Assembly: GCA_017506865.1 (NCBI GenBank)
Contig: JAFCMP010000541.1
Location: 496,001 to 560,000, forward strand
From: Tribonema minus
Taxonomy: Eukaryota; Sar; Xanthophyceae; Tribonematales; Tribonemataceae
Direction: 5' to 3'
Length of the DNA: 64,000 bases
The position numbers and the translations under genes were made by a program. Below, piece after piece: positions 24,601-36,478 of the stretch (position 1 is the stretch's first letter; every line of letters begins with the position of its first letter). The notes under the pieces are model-generated. The model ran no database searches and was not told the DNA's origin. It was given only the letters and a program-made list of their open reading frames with translations.

Positions 24601-27600
24601 ACAGCATGCACATCTTCAAGAGAGCATTGAAGAGACGCCCCACATGTGCTGCTGCTCGCCAGCAATCTTGGTGAGTGCGTCCCCAGTGACGTCACTTCGT
24701 GCGGGCACGCTTTACAACGCAATGTCACCATCAGCGTTCTCTGTACACCCCGCAACATACTGTAACTGAGGAAATTTGATTGGTGGGTGCCACCAGCAGA
24801 TGCAATCACCGGGGGGACCGCTGATCAGCCCCGAGCGCGCTGCATCGGGCGCGCAACGCGCCGCGCCCTCTGCTGCTCACCGCGGGGGCTGCCAAATATT
24901 TGCGTACTATGTACATGTCAGTCACCAGCAGACCTGGTCACATCGGCGCGGCGGCGCGCATTCCACAGACACCGGCAATACACACTTTTGAAGCATAAAG
25001 GGGGTGGCAGGGGGGTTGCGGGGCGCATGCCTCGTCCCTGGGCGGAAATGAATAGGCTATGCGAGATGCATTGTGCGCGCTGCCGCAACACCCTGGAGAG
25101 CAACACCCGTCACGACCGCCGCAACTCACCCTCAAAGTTGACAACCATGATGCGGTGAATATACTTTCGAGTATCAGTTACCAGCAGGATCAGTCGGCAC
25201 GTAACCATCGCATGACGGCACGCATCAACGCAAGACGACGCAGCGTGCGCGCTGCTGCTCATCACCTGGGGAGTTGGCGGGCACGAGGTGCATGCCGTTC
25301 GCAGGGACGGCGACCCACGGCACGTAGCCCGCGGGCAGCGTGCACGGGAGCGCCTTGTACTGCTTCTCGTACGCGCAGTCGAGGCACTCCACACCCTGCA
25401 AATACGGCAGGGATGGAGGAGAGCTCAGCGCTGCGCTGCTGTCGACCGCGGTGTTCACAATCGGATAATGCCTGGGGTGCCGACGCGCAGTGTGCACGGA
25501 AGCGCCTTGTACTGCTCATTGTACGCGCGGCGCAGGCGCTCCACGCCCTGGCGCACGAAGGCGCGTCAGCGTTGCTGCGCTGAGCGCTGGCGTTCACAGT
25601 GCGTTGTTGATTATCATGGCTCAGCGGTGCTGCTGGCGCCTCGCACCGCATATGGAACCGCAGTGGACGCACTGCCCGCCAGCCCTAACCCTAAGTATCA
25701 CTCCACCCGGAACGACAGGAGCAACCAAACTGCGCTACGCATGCAGAATCGGTGCGGGGGGCTAGGCCTGAGATGGTAGTTGGGTACCGGAGCATCAGGC
25801 TTGCGCAATCATTCATTATTTGTGATGACGTGTTGTGCTTCAGAATATAGTTTTGCAGAGTCAGCATAGCAATGTGTGCCCCATCTTGTGCGCGCGCCAC
25901 CGATGGTTATCGTTACTTCAAAATTGAACACATAGTGAGGCGCTGGGGCAGGTGCATGCGGCTGGGTTGGGGGTCAGACACGCGGTACATCATGAGGCTG
26001 CCTGCACTGTAGAATGTCAGGTGTGCCTTTCAGCCAACACAGTGCCACTACCTGCTGTACTGTTCAGATGGCAACGAGTGTGCTGCGCTAACAGCACATC
26101 TGTACGCTCGGCTGAAAGCAAGCTCTGTACCTTGCTTATTTCCCGCTTTCAGAGCGAGAACCCCATGAAAAATGCAAGATATGCAGCTCTTGTGCTCGTG
26201 TCAGGCGTGCGCTCACATGCATCTGTGCACGCAGCTGAACGCAGGCGCTACCTACACTATTCCAAAAACACTGGCTGACTGCCAGGCCAACTACACATTA
26301 CCTGTCAGGAGGACATAATTCAACATTACAAATGGACTGTACTCCAACAGTACACGTGGAGTGCTCACCCATGGGCCGGGGCGGGGGAAGCCTGTCACCG
26401 GGTCCGGCGCGGGCGCCGTGGCAGGGTCTGCGGAGTAGGGTTAGGATTAGCTTTAGAACTAGAGTTTGGTCCGCATCCTGGCAGAGAACAAGCATATGAG
26501 GTGAGAGGGGTAACGTGAGAATGCTAGCGAAAATCAATTCTTCAAAGTACAAATTTGTTGGGCGGAGTGTGTGGGAGCGAAGGTCACAGAGGTGCCGACA
26601 CAAAGTGATGGCGCTCACAACCTACCAATATGGCTTGCATGCATGCGCACGCGTCAGTTTCCCCCATATGCCATCGTGCATAGCCATGGTGTTTACAGCC
26701 AGTGGTGCTAAGGCTTCATGGCCTGATCTTTGCGGTTTCACATGCGCGGGTGTGGCTGCTGTTTATAGGCGCTGGTCCGTGAGCCCGTTGGCAGTGCCGA
26801 TAGAAGTCATGGGGCTGCTGCTGCTGCTGGCATCAGAATGAGCTAAGTGGAGCGACCTAACATGACGAATCAAAGAGGGATGCCCAGCCCCCCGTCCGCA
26901 CCTCAAGCAGAACAAGTTCTTTGGGGTACTGCCTGGATTAACACGCGCAATGTGCTGCTTGCACCTCCGCTTATAGGGCACCTCTAGAATAGACGGTGCG
27001 GGACGGGGTCTAGAAGAGGTAGGCACGTACCATTGGGACATTGAGTTCAGGCCTTGCTGGTTTTCAAAATTCATCTTCTGCTCACCCAAAATCATATATC
27101 GAAGTTGTGAGCCGCGTGGATTGTGAGCATGGCGGTCTCTGCCGCGCGGAGACGAGCACTGCGCGAAGGATAGCGCACATCAGTGTCTGCGCAATGGGTA
27201 GTGCTCACCCCGCCACTTCCTACAGCAGCAGCAGGAGACTTCTGGTGCCTCACCGACCTGCCCCCCTTGCTCGCAACCGCTTTGTTGTGCGTGCAACTCC
27301 AGTTCAAACTCGTGATCAAATTTGAAGTTACATACCTGACGTGGAACAGGAAGTTGGTGCCCACCCTTGACAACGCTGAAGTTGCATACCTACCTGACGT
27401 GCACAGGAAGCTGGTGCCCACCCTCATAAAGTTGAAGTTACATACCCGACAGGCACAGGAGTTGGTGCCCGCCCCTGACAAAGCTGAAGTTACGTACCTG
27501 ACATGCACAGGAAGTTTGTGCCCACCCCTGTCGAGCTGAAGTTGCGTAGGTACCTGACTTGCACATGAAGATGCTGCCGACCGACCCCTGTTTCAAGTTG

Positions 27601-29457
27601 AAGTTACATACGCACCTGACATGCACAGGAAGTTGGTGCCCAGGTCCTGGGGCCCCGCGGGCGGCACGCACGCGAGCTTCGCGCTGGGTATGTTGTTAAC
27701 GTCGAGCGGCGGTATCATGAAGAAGTGGACGTCGTAGTGAGGGACGGCGGCAAAGTCGCCAGGGTGCCCGACGCGCGCGGCGCTGATGGTGATAGTCTGA
27801 AACGGAACTTTGGCTTCCTTGGGGACCGGCGCATAGTGCTGCGTAGCGCCGTACGGCGGCGGGGGGGGGGGGGGGGGGTGGCGTACGACGCAGGGGGGGG
27901 GGTTCAGGTGCGAAGGCATGGCTGGAAAAAAACCTTACAGAGAGTGCCAGTGGGCAATGGCCAGTCTGAGATTGCTGAACCGCATATGATAATGATGGCT
28001 GTCTGAGGGGGGAGCTTCGTGGTGGCGTCCTTGGTGACCAGTGCAAAGTGCAACGTGTTGTATACTACAGTAGGCAGGTCGAAGTGACGAAATTGCCACA
28101 CCGCACTTGTCAAGTTCAGCTACGGCTCCTGGTTTTCTGGCACGGTGACCCCAGAAGGGCGAGGCTACCCAGCCAAGTGTACACAAGCTTTTCAAAACTT
28201 TGAAATGCAACGTTGAGGCCAGGATGTCCACAGACTTGCCAGCGCACCACCGGCTCACTGACATGTCATGACAGAATGTGACTGCAACTTGAGGTTGGAT
28301 GCACCGCGGCGCGTCACCGACTGAAATTAAACTCACCAGCGACTCGGCCACCGTGGGCGCCATCTGCATCTTGTCCGCGTTCAGCACGTCCACGCCGCCG
28401 AACTGCAGGCCCACCGCCATCGGCACACCATCCGCCTCTTCATAGAACGAGCGGTACAGCCCAACGCTCGGGATGGGGGGAAAACCGGGGACGCCATTGG
28501 CATCCATGACCATCGCCGAGCCGGGCAGGGTGTACATGTCGGAGTACGCCCTGGGTGGCGCGGCGCCCGCTGGAGTTGAAGTTTGAAGTTGAAGTTCAGG
28601 GGTGAGCACGGGGGCGATGGCAGTGGGTGGTGGCGGGACTCAAGTCCGAGCAGGTCAAAGGTGATGACCTGCTGAGACAATCGAACTTCCAACACAGGAT
28701 TGTGGTGTATGCTGACATGTGACATGTGCTGACCATTCCATGAAAACTTGCAGCAACAAGTTTCTTTTTTCAAAGTTGACCAATAACGCATGTGTGGCGG
28801 TCCAAGAGTCAGACTCTGCCTCATGTGACGGCAGCACCAACAATAAGGTGCTCTGGCGTGGTCTTCCTTTGCAAGAGCTTTTAAATTATCGGGCGGGGAG
28901 GTCACTGAATGCTGTTCATTGCATGAAAGCGCACATCTTTTGTCATGACTCTCGAGCCGCAGAAGTGTAAGTTCTAGATGCTTCATAATGGCCTCTAAGC
29001 GGGGGGGCGAGAGGTAGCAGCGCTGAAGCCTTTGAAAGCTTTCATGCAACTGCACTGCCTCACATATCCTCGATTTGAGCAGCAGAAGCCGATCGCTGTC
29101 AGCAACAAACTGGCAGCATCTGCATATTATGAGAAGCACCAGGGTCGGGCACTTGCATGCTACAGTAGTATGAGATGCAGGGTGGACACGGTCAATGCTA
29201 ACCCTCATGTTGAACCGAACACTCCAAGGTGCCAGTCAGTGAAAGCTTCAAGCTCTGCAAGCCAAGGCTGACGGTGTGAGTCTAGGTTATTCAGGCCCAT
29301 CGGCTCAGGCTCCTTGCTGTCGCTGTCACAGCGCACCTTCATCGAGGATCCTCTCCGGCTCCGCAGCCCTGAAAAGCTCGGCGAGACGGGGGCTTACATC
29401 AGGGGAAGGAGTCGCCGCGCACAAAGCTAACACGCTCGCGCCTGTCAGGAGCTGCAT
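21607..29457 (-). CDS. Secreted TTHB210/DUF5602-like protein, minus-strand paralogue
   Basis: Eight exons read on the minus strand: 29457-29337, 28569-28337, 27838-27616, 26427-26369, 25395-25266, 23878-23806, 22885-22831, 21825-21607. Together they give 1113 bases, 370 codons plus stop. Every junction is GT-AG and phase-consistent. The N-terminus (MQLLTGASVLALCAATPS) is a probable signal peptide. Exon 3 carries PHYDVHFFMIPP, exon 5 two Cys and VPANGMHLVPANS, exon 6 the acidic FPDGAPGCEDDADG, and exons 7-8 join as LVFYEPMITLEAL. From memory, the HFDxHFY, xGMHW and EPMIT motifs are hallmarks of the TTHB210-like/DUF5602 family of extracellular proteins of unknown biochemical role; no enzyme activity can be assigned. 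The start at 29457 is chosen because exon-1 phase and sequence match the divergent paralogue. Several introns contain decayed copies of neighbouring exon ends. Confidence in the exon structure is higher than in the family name. Confidence 0.82.
23560..23626. repeat. Interstitial TTAGGG array abutting a perfect 30-bp palindrome
   Basis: At about 23560-23596 five or six TTAGGG-type units (one TCAGGG) run in the plus orientation. They are immediately followed at 23597-23626 by a perfect 30-bp palindrome with half-site CATCGCGGTGCCGCA. It lies in intron 6 of the minus-strand TTHB210-like gene. The palindrome could fold as a strong hairpin. Function is unknown. Confidence 0.85.
23806..24415 (-). 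repeat. Decayed tandem copies of exon 6 (minus-strand gene)
   Basis: Acceptor plus FPGGAPGC at 24415 and acceptor plus FPDGAPGCE at 24102 precede the full exon 6 at 23878 (minus-strand reading). Spacings are 313 and 224 bp. The two upstream copies keep CAG and the first 30-40 exon bases, then diverge; the first runs into a stop after ADNGNS. The plus-strand paralogue has an equivalent set (about 34490 and 34693, real exon 34897). Confidence 0.82.
25395..25547 (-). repeat. Partial copy of exon 5 upstream of the real exon (minus-strand gene)
   Basis: A degenerate exon-5 start (CAG then GVERLRRAYNEQYKALPCTL) begins at 25547, 152 bp upstream of the true exon at 25395. It breaks off into intron sequence that ends with the second acceptor. 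The plus-strand paralogue has the same arrangement at 33481 and 33631, so this duplication predates the gene pair. Confidence 0.8.
26850..26930 (-). other. C2H2 zinc-finger-like segment inside an intron
   Basis: On the minus strand this stretch reads NLFCLRCGRGAGHPSLIRH followed by VRSLH, that is C-x2-C-x11-H-x4-H. The central spacing is one residue shorter than the classic finger. It sits in intron 3 of the minus-strand gene in the same orientation. No matching sequence is evident in the paralogue. It may be a relic or a chance motif. Confidence 0.25.
27330..27660 (-). repeat. Six tandem copies of the exon-3 donor junction (~55-bp unit)
   Basis: The 3' end of exon 3 and the first intron bases (minus-strand reading GGCACCAACTTCCTGTGC...CAG then GTRCGTA.CTTCA) are present about six times. 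In plus coordinates the copies are near 27338, 27395, 27449, 27498, 27556 and the functional 27615. Spacing is 49-59 bp. Each copy retains a recognisable donor-like AG/GT and the AACTTCAA intron motif. The plus-strand paralogue lacks this array, so it arose after the genes separated. Confidence 0.9.
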
Positions 29458-29795
29458 GCTATCGTCTGCTGCTCTCAAAAAGAGGAGCTTTCGCGTCGAC
29501 GCCGACCGGTAAGGTCTCTCACGCTTTTTCCCGCGATTTCACGGCCCGGCGAGTCCCTCCTCTTCAAGTTCGCCGGCGGCCTCTACTTCACGCGGCCTTG
29601 ATGGGCCGATAATGGGTCGGCCTCTACTGCGTGCGGCACCCACACTGCCAGTTCATGAATTTTCCGACGGCCTGACGGCGCTCACGGGGCCTGACTGATG
29701 CATCGGCAGGAACCTGGAACCAGCTGCAACCATGTCAGCCATTACTCAGGAGCACTCGCAACGCAACGCCATCAGCGCGATAAGCTATGTCTACC
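29458..29795. promoter_or_regulatory. Shared bidirectional promoter interval
   Basis: These 338 bp separate the start codons of the two divergent TTHB210-like paralogues (minus start 29457, plus start 29796), so both promoters and 5' leaders must fit here or overlap the genes. GGCCTCTACTTC/GCGT-type strings and GGCCGATAATGGGTCGGCC occur, but no clear TATA box. A single divergent promoter region is the simplest interpretation. Confidence 0.6.
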
Positions 29796-32700
29796 ATGCG
29801 GCACATCCTGACTGGCGCAAGTCTGTCGTTCCTGTGCACGGCGGCGGTACCAGTTGCATCTGCTCACGGGGCAAAATCTCGGCTGACAGAGCTGTTCAAG
29901 GTCGCGGCACCAGACAGGATCTTGGACGACGTAGGTGAGCAAGGGCGCCGCAAAGCGATGCAGCCTGCTTGATCAGCTTGTCATGGCCGATGAAATCGAC
30001 ATGCTACTTTATACACAAGCACTTCCAGCAAAAGCCACAGCAGCACAACTGCAGTGCTGACATGACAAGGGCAAACTTGTATCGGGTGTTACAGCTCAGA
30101 AGCAGTACTCCACTGCAATGACAGGTAGTCATACAGATGTCTGCTGATCAGACTGCATTATGCATTTTCCCTCCCCTGTATTCAGCGTTCTGACTGCAGC
30201 CAGTCCAACGCGCCGCTCAGGCCGTATACTGCGCAACTTGAACTTGAAGGCCGCAGCAGCACAGTTTAAACTTGAATGCGCTGATGATCATGCACGATGA
30301 ACCGCCGCTGACTTGCCCTCCTCTGAACTTCAACCTGGCAGGTGACATGCCAGCCAGGGTCTACTCCGACAAGTTCAATCTGCCGGGCTCGGCGATGGTG
30401 GTGGGTGCCGATGGCGTCCCCGGCTTCCCCCCCATCCCGAGCGTTGGGCTGTACCGCTCGTTCTATGAGGAGGCGGGTGGTGTGCCCATGGCGGTGGGCC
30501 TGCAGTTCGGCGGCGTGGACGTGCTGAACCCTGACACGATGCAGCTCTCGCCTGTCGTGACTGACATGCTGGTGAGTCCGACTTCAGCAGGTGACGCGCT
30601 GCGGTGCGTGCAGTCACTGACAGGCGCATGCAGTCAGAGAGCATGCAGTCAGAGAGCTAGCGCTCCTAGAGCGCGAGGCGGCATGCGCTCAAAGCAGCGG
30701 CATGCCTGGCGAGTCATATTTCCAATTAGAACAATGAGGTAAATTCATGTGGTGACGGGCATGGTCAGAAGAGACCCGCTGCATGCGTGTTTTGAACGCT
30801 TACCTGGTCCTCTCACCATTGACTGTATCGTAGTACCGGTGACCCCTCCATGACACTCAATACGCACAAAGCAGCGAGCCGCGCAAGTCACCAACAAAGA
30901 CGCCAAGTTGAACGAAACCTCTTGGGCAGCATGATCATATGCCGTCTAGCAAGCTCAGACTGGCCATCGCCCACTCATTCTGAGGTTACTTTCCAGCCAT
31001 CCTTCACACCTGACGTGCCCCCCCCCCCCCCTCCCGCGCCGTCCGCACCCCCTGCCACCCGCACCGCCAACCGCAGCACTACGCGCCCGTCCCCGAGGAA
31101 GCCAAGGTCCCGTTCCAGACCATCACCATCAGCGCAGCGCGCTTCGGGCACCCCGGCGACTTTGCCGCCGTCCCTCACTACGACATCCACTTCTTCATGA
31201 TCCCGCCGCTCGACGTGGTCGACATCCCCAGCACGAAGCTCGCGTGCGTGCCGCCCGCGGGCCCGGCGGACATGGGCACCAACTTTCTGTGCTTGCCAGG
31301 TATGGAGCGTCAACTTCTAAAGGTAGTGTTGGATTGAATGTCAGGGTTAGGTTTACGATTAGGGTTAGGGTTCCGTATCACGCACTGTCCCCATTTGCTG
31401 CACGCCGTGTATCGTGGTAGGCCGAGGGACTGCGTGAGGGGGCAGGATCCCCAGTGTTGCTGCGGGGCGTGGCAGAGTGAGCACTGCTGCTGCCCTTTGT
31501 TGTGCGGCGCAGAGATCGGCACGCTCATGATTTGTGCAGCTTGGGCTTTGATTTGAAAAGCTTGAGGCTTGAGTTTAAAAAAAGGAAATTGCTCGTGTGA
31601 GCTAGCGCAGCAAGGCCTCCTGGGGCGCACCTGCACATCATGTCAGTGCTGATCAAATCCAACCCATCAATCCCTAGAGGTGCACTACGCAGTGCAGAAG
31701 TTCGGGGCGGCGTGTACCCACACGCAGCTCACTGCACGTCTTGACCCAAGTAGTACTCGAGAAGCCCCGCTGTTTCCTGGATTGCAAAGCCGCCTGGGTT
31801 CCCTTTCAAACTGCCGCACCATGTACACTCGCTGTTCCAGTAGCACACTTTGAGGCCCGGAGGCAGCACCCCCCCACAACCCCTGGCACAGATAACCAGC
31901 ACAGAAGGATACATACGGTATGAGAGGGTACGCGCGTCACTGCAGTGCCGCATCACGCATGCGCAACCGCACAGGTGAGACCCGTAGGCGCAGCGCTGCG
32001 TGCGCTGAGAGTGCGGGAGACGAGCGACGTTGCGCACGCTCCTCACCACGGTGCTGCGCTTTCGGTGTTGTTACGTTGACATGCACTCTGCTGCGCTCGC
32101 AGTTGCAACTGTCGACTCAGCAGAAGCCTAGTGCACGGTCAGGGTCAGCATCCCTGATCCTAACCATATCCCTAACCCTGTAGTATACCGCTGCACCAGC
32201 CAAGAAGGGCATACATTATTATTCGCGCATTGCCTTCTGGCATGATCCCTCTCATCCTGTGCCCCCTACGCTCTGCTATCTTGATGCACCATCTCGCAGA
32301 CCCTGCCACCATCACCGCGCCGGACCCGGTGACAGGCTTCCCCCGCCCGGGCCCGTGGGTAAGTATTGCATTGTACTCGTAAGTATAAATCCTGATTGTT
32401 TTCTGATGCTGCGGGCTGAATTAGCCTTGCAGCGCAGACTACATGCTACGCTGGCACAAGAAAAACTGATGAAGCGGGCCATCCGTTGCGTGCCTCTGCG
32501 GAGGTGGTGAACGTACCTGTCCTCTTCTTTAATAAGCATGTCAGCGGTGATAAGGTGAAAGTGAAACCTCCGATGTCAATGCTGGGGCGCTCAAAGGTCA
32601 GGACGCTCTCCTGATGCAGACGCTGCCCTAAAATTTTGTGCGCGTCAAGACACCTGAACGGCTCTCAATGTAATCCATTGAATCGACTTTGTGGCACTGT

Positions 32701-35700
32701 TGGATTTCTGCCATGATGTAATTCACAGTGATATCTCACCTATTGCTTGACACCCGAACAGCTCTCGATTAGATCAATTGAATAAATAGAATGACTTGCG
32801 ACACAGCTGAAATGTTACCATTCAATTCAAAGTACCATTCAATCAATGCTTGTAGCTATCTGCATTGATTTGCCATTCTTGCATCCGGACTCGGCACTAC
32901 TTACTAGTACTTCAAACAAACACAAAGAGAGCGCCAACCATTCACACAGCAGGGCGAGCAGCCAGCACAGCGCGCATCAGCACTGTGCCAGCTGAAGTGC
33001 GCACCTGGCACGCTACCAGCCGAACTGAGCAGCCTCACTGATGTGTTTGTACCGTCAGCAACCCCGATGCTGCTGCGCTGTCGGTCCCGTGTCTGAACCC
33101 AAACGATGCCGCCTGTCCCAGCGCCACGCGCCTGACAAGTGCTAAGCACCACCGCGCGCTGGATTCGATATTCAAGCTGCAAAGCAGGCAGTTGCGCATG
33201 CAAGAGGCACTTCCACAGTGCTCAGCGCAGCGTCCCTGCGTGACGTCATGGCGCTGACTTTCCCTCCGCCCCTGCCCTATTTCAGCGCGTGTTTGGTGCG
33301 ATTCCTTCATGTCCACTGTCTGAAGAACAACCGTCGCGCTGTCCCAGCCTAATTACGCACCCTATATTCTACAGTACAGCAACCTCATGAGGTGCCATTG
33401 GTCCGACCCTTGACCCAGCCGCATGCATCTGTTCGGCGCCATAGTGATGATCTTTTCTCCGCCCCTGCCCTACTTGCAGGCATGGAGTGCACCGACTGCG
33501 CGCACGAGAAGCAGTACAAGGCGCTGCCGTGCACGCCGCGTGTCTGCACCCCGTGCATTATCAGATCATGAACACCACGGTCAACAGCAGCGCAGCGCTT
33601 ACCCTTCCTCCATCCCTGCCCTATTTGCAGGGCGTGGAGTGCGCCGACTGCGCGTACGAGAAGCAGTACAGGGCGCTGCCGTGCACGCTGCCCGCGAGCC
33701 ACGTGCCGTGGATGGCCGTGCCTGCGAACGGCATGCACCTCGCGCCCGCCAACTCTGCAGGTGAGCGGCAGCGCACGCACGCTGTGTCTCGCGTTGAGAT
33801 GCGTGCCGCCGTGCCGATGGCCACATGGTGACTGATACTGCTAGTGACTGATACTTCAACGTGTATATGTCACGTCATGCTTGTCAACTTCAAGGGTGAG
33901 TGGCGGCGGGGCGACGCGTCTCGCGCCGACGCAGCGCGCTCTGAGCTGATCAGTGATGACATTATTACTTTACGCGCTGGTGGCGTGACACCAGCATTGA
34001 GTTTTGAGGTGTATGCTGCGGGTGTACAGGGACATTTGACGGTGACGTCACAATGTGAAGGGTGTGCATCGTAACGGCATCATTCGACGAGCAGTCGGCT
34101 GGAGGGTAGGGTGTGCTCCGCATAGTCTGCAGTTTGCCCATCCTAGTAGCATCCACTGAGGCGCGCTGACTGGGTTGCTGTGTCCGTGAACCTACTCCGG
34201 CCACTTCTAGTGGTGATCGCCTGATTGAATGCAAGACTGTGCATTTACACACGTCATCCTGTACATCATCTTGCCTACAAAGTGAGTGTGCTACAGCTGT
34301 TCTGTTCAGGTCGTCATGCGTGGCTTGCTGCAAGCGTCTCTGCATGCGCTGCTTCTCTGCTTGTGCCTAGTGCTGAGTCCGGCTGCAAGTTCAACTGCAA
34401 CCGCAACCTCCACCGGGAGCCGACTGTACATCAGTGCTCAAGGTGTAAGCGCATGTGTTGCCGCACTGCACGCGCCGCCGCCCCTGCACCGTCCCGCAAT
34501 GGCCCGCCCGGCTGCGCAGACGATGGCGACTCTCATGGCTCTGAGTCATACTTCGCCGCGCGCGCAGCAACTCTGTTCTGCATAGGCCTTCCTGCTTTCT
34601 GTTTTGCAGTTCCCGCAGAAGTATGGTGACCACACACAGGACTCAGCGCGTGCTGCTTGTGCCATGCGATGCGCGTGGCGCCGCCTCCGCAGCATTCCAC
34701 GATGGCGCGCCGGCTGTGAGAACGACCTAAGACGCAAGCCATCGCCCGTGCAACGTTCAGCACCTGTTCTGAAGAGCCTACAGTATGATTTCTCCAAACC
34801 CTGCAATTTCACTGAACTCCAACTACAAGGAGTACCGCACATCAACGCTCAGTAACCGTTGCTGACATTGCCGCGCTATTTACGCCACCGTCTCAGCGTT
34901 CCCCGATGGCGCGCCTGGCTGTGAGAACGACGCTGACGGCATCAATGGCTGGTCCAGGACTGATCCCTGGTGAGCCATGCAGGCATTGCGCATGTTGCCC
35001 GATACCAACATTCAGCGCAAGGGATGATAATGCGCCGCTGCTTACGTGAGCGTGACGCAGACATTCAAGCTGCATGTTCCTCGACACCAGCAGTCAGCGA
35101 AAGGGATGATAACGCACTGCTCCTTATGTGAGCTTGATGTTCAAAGTTTCAAGACCTGCACGATGCATATAGCGTGGAGCACTGTGATGCTGCGCCAGTC
35201 GGGCAGAAAGCCGGCTGTCACGTCCCCCAACTCCGCCTGACGTTACTCAGAGGCCCCTTTTGGCAGAGCTGCCGCTTTTGGCGTGGGGCGAGCGATGCAG
35301 GCATCAAACGCGACCCACCAGTGCACAGCAGCACTGTAGCTCATCATCCATATTCTGTTGACGTTGCCATTTTTCTGCGATCTGCGGCAGGCCATTCTGT
35401 GAGTTTGCGTGCCGTGCTACCTCTGACTTTGAGTTTCCTGTAGGGTTAAGCATGTTTGGAATGTGACCGTGTACCAATGACCTGCTCCATGCGCAACACT
35501 AGTGTGTGCTCTGCCTACTGACAACAGGATCAACATGCTCGTTCTCACAAATGTTCACAGGTAGTGCACCGCAACTGATGCACGCCCTGTGGTATCTACC
35601 CCCCCGTCCGCGCTCCCGCCGCTGATTCGCGTTTTGTGTGCGCTGCCAGCTTCGAGCACGTGCCTTTGCTTGGATCCTACAACGGCGAGCTGGTCTTCTT

Positions 35701-36478
35701 TGAGGTGAGACATGTGACACTTCAACATTGCCCTAGCCCTGACCCTAGCCCTAGAAATGAGAGTCTTGTGTGCATGGGCGTAGCACATATGCTGCTGCAA
35801 CATACATTATGATATGCCCTGGGTATGGTATCATGTGGTGTGCACGCGACTGATTGGAGACTGACTGCAGCATGTGGGTGTCAGCGCGCTCTGGCATGTG
35901 AGGTCAATGCGCGCTGCTTGCGTCGTTTGGCCTTGAAGCTTTCAGCCTGCCCCAAAACCTGATAATGCGGTAGGTGTATTTCTTTGCCACCGTGACGTCT
36001 CCGCCGCCTCAATGACTACGACGCACTTCGAACTTGCTCTTGGTGCCCTCGCCATTGGCGATGAACAGCACGCAACGTGCGGCTTGCCAAACAATACAAG
36101 CCGCTACCTCAAGACGATGGCCCTGAATCACCCCTCGACAGCATGGCGCTGCTGAATCACACAGGCGCCGAGGCCGTGGAGCCCTCAGCGAATTTCAACT
36201 CCAGGCCGCGACTCACCCCTCAGCCGCTCCCCCCCCCCCGCTCCCCCCTCCTTCCACAGCCCATGATCACCCTCAAGGCGCTGGCCGCAGTCCCCGTCGG
36301 CGGCGACAAGCAGTGCGAGACGTTCGGCTTGCCCGACGACGCCGTGTACACGCGTGCCGGCTGGTATCCCGCCACCTACTGCTGGGCGCACCCCGCGGAG
36401 AACGTGTACGAGATCTCCGTCACGGATTTCACGTACCACGACTATGCGACGGAGTGCCCGGCGCCGCCCGCTGCGTGA
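29796..36478 (+). CDS. Secreted TTHB210/DUF5602-like protein, plus-strand paralogue
   Basis: Eight exons: 29796-29934, 30342-30571, 31077-31299, 32300-32358, 33631-33760, 34897-34969, 35650-35704, 36260-36478; total 1128 bases, 375 residues plus stop. Exons 3-8 have exactly the lengths of the minus-strand paralogue (223, 59, 130, 73, 55, 219), and exons 1-2 differ by multiples of three. An ATG at 29787 would add three residues. The N-terminus (MRHILTGASLSFLCTAAVPV) followed by ASA/HG is a good signal peptide. Conserved blocks are PHYDIHFFMIPP (about residues 156-167), DPVTGFPRPGPW, the exon-5 motif ECADC, PANGMHLAPANS, FPDGAPGCENDADG and FFEPMITLKAL (junction of exons 7 and 8). The last joins precisely to a TTHB210-like signature, which supports both the splicing and the family call. 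It is probably extracellular or in the secretory route. Function is unknown; the conserved His/Asp cluster could bind a metal (inference). Confidence 0.83.
33481..33631 (+). repeat. Partial copy of exon 5 upstream of the real exon (plus-strand gene)
   Basis: TTGCAG followed by GCATGGAGTGCACCGACTGC at 33481 mirrors the true exon 5 start at 33631. It lacks one G after the acceptor, so splicing there would break the frame, and it diverges after about 60 bases. The segment from GTGCATTATCAGATC to the true acceptor is also shared with the minus-strand paralogue. Confidence 0.82.
34485..34969 (+). repeat. Decayed tandem copies of exon 6 (plus-strand gene)
   Basis: NGPPGCADDGD at about 34490 and acceptor plus FHDGAPA at 34693 precede the true exon 6 (34897-34969). 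Spacing is about 204 bp each. The 34693 copy has lost one base relative to the real exon and runs into a stop. The flanking intron segment 34750-34890 also matches the minus-strand gene in inverted orientation. Confidence 0.8.

Noticed and set aside
31729..32049. Minus-strand frame containing LKVCYWNSECTWCGSLKG
   Set aside because: It looks protein-like for about 50 residues, but lies antisense in an intron of the plus-strand TTHB210-like gene, and nothing comparable exists in the paralogue.
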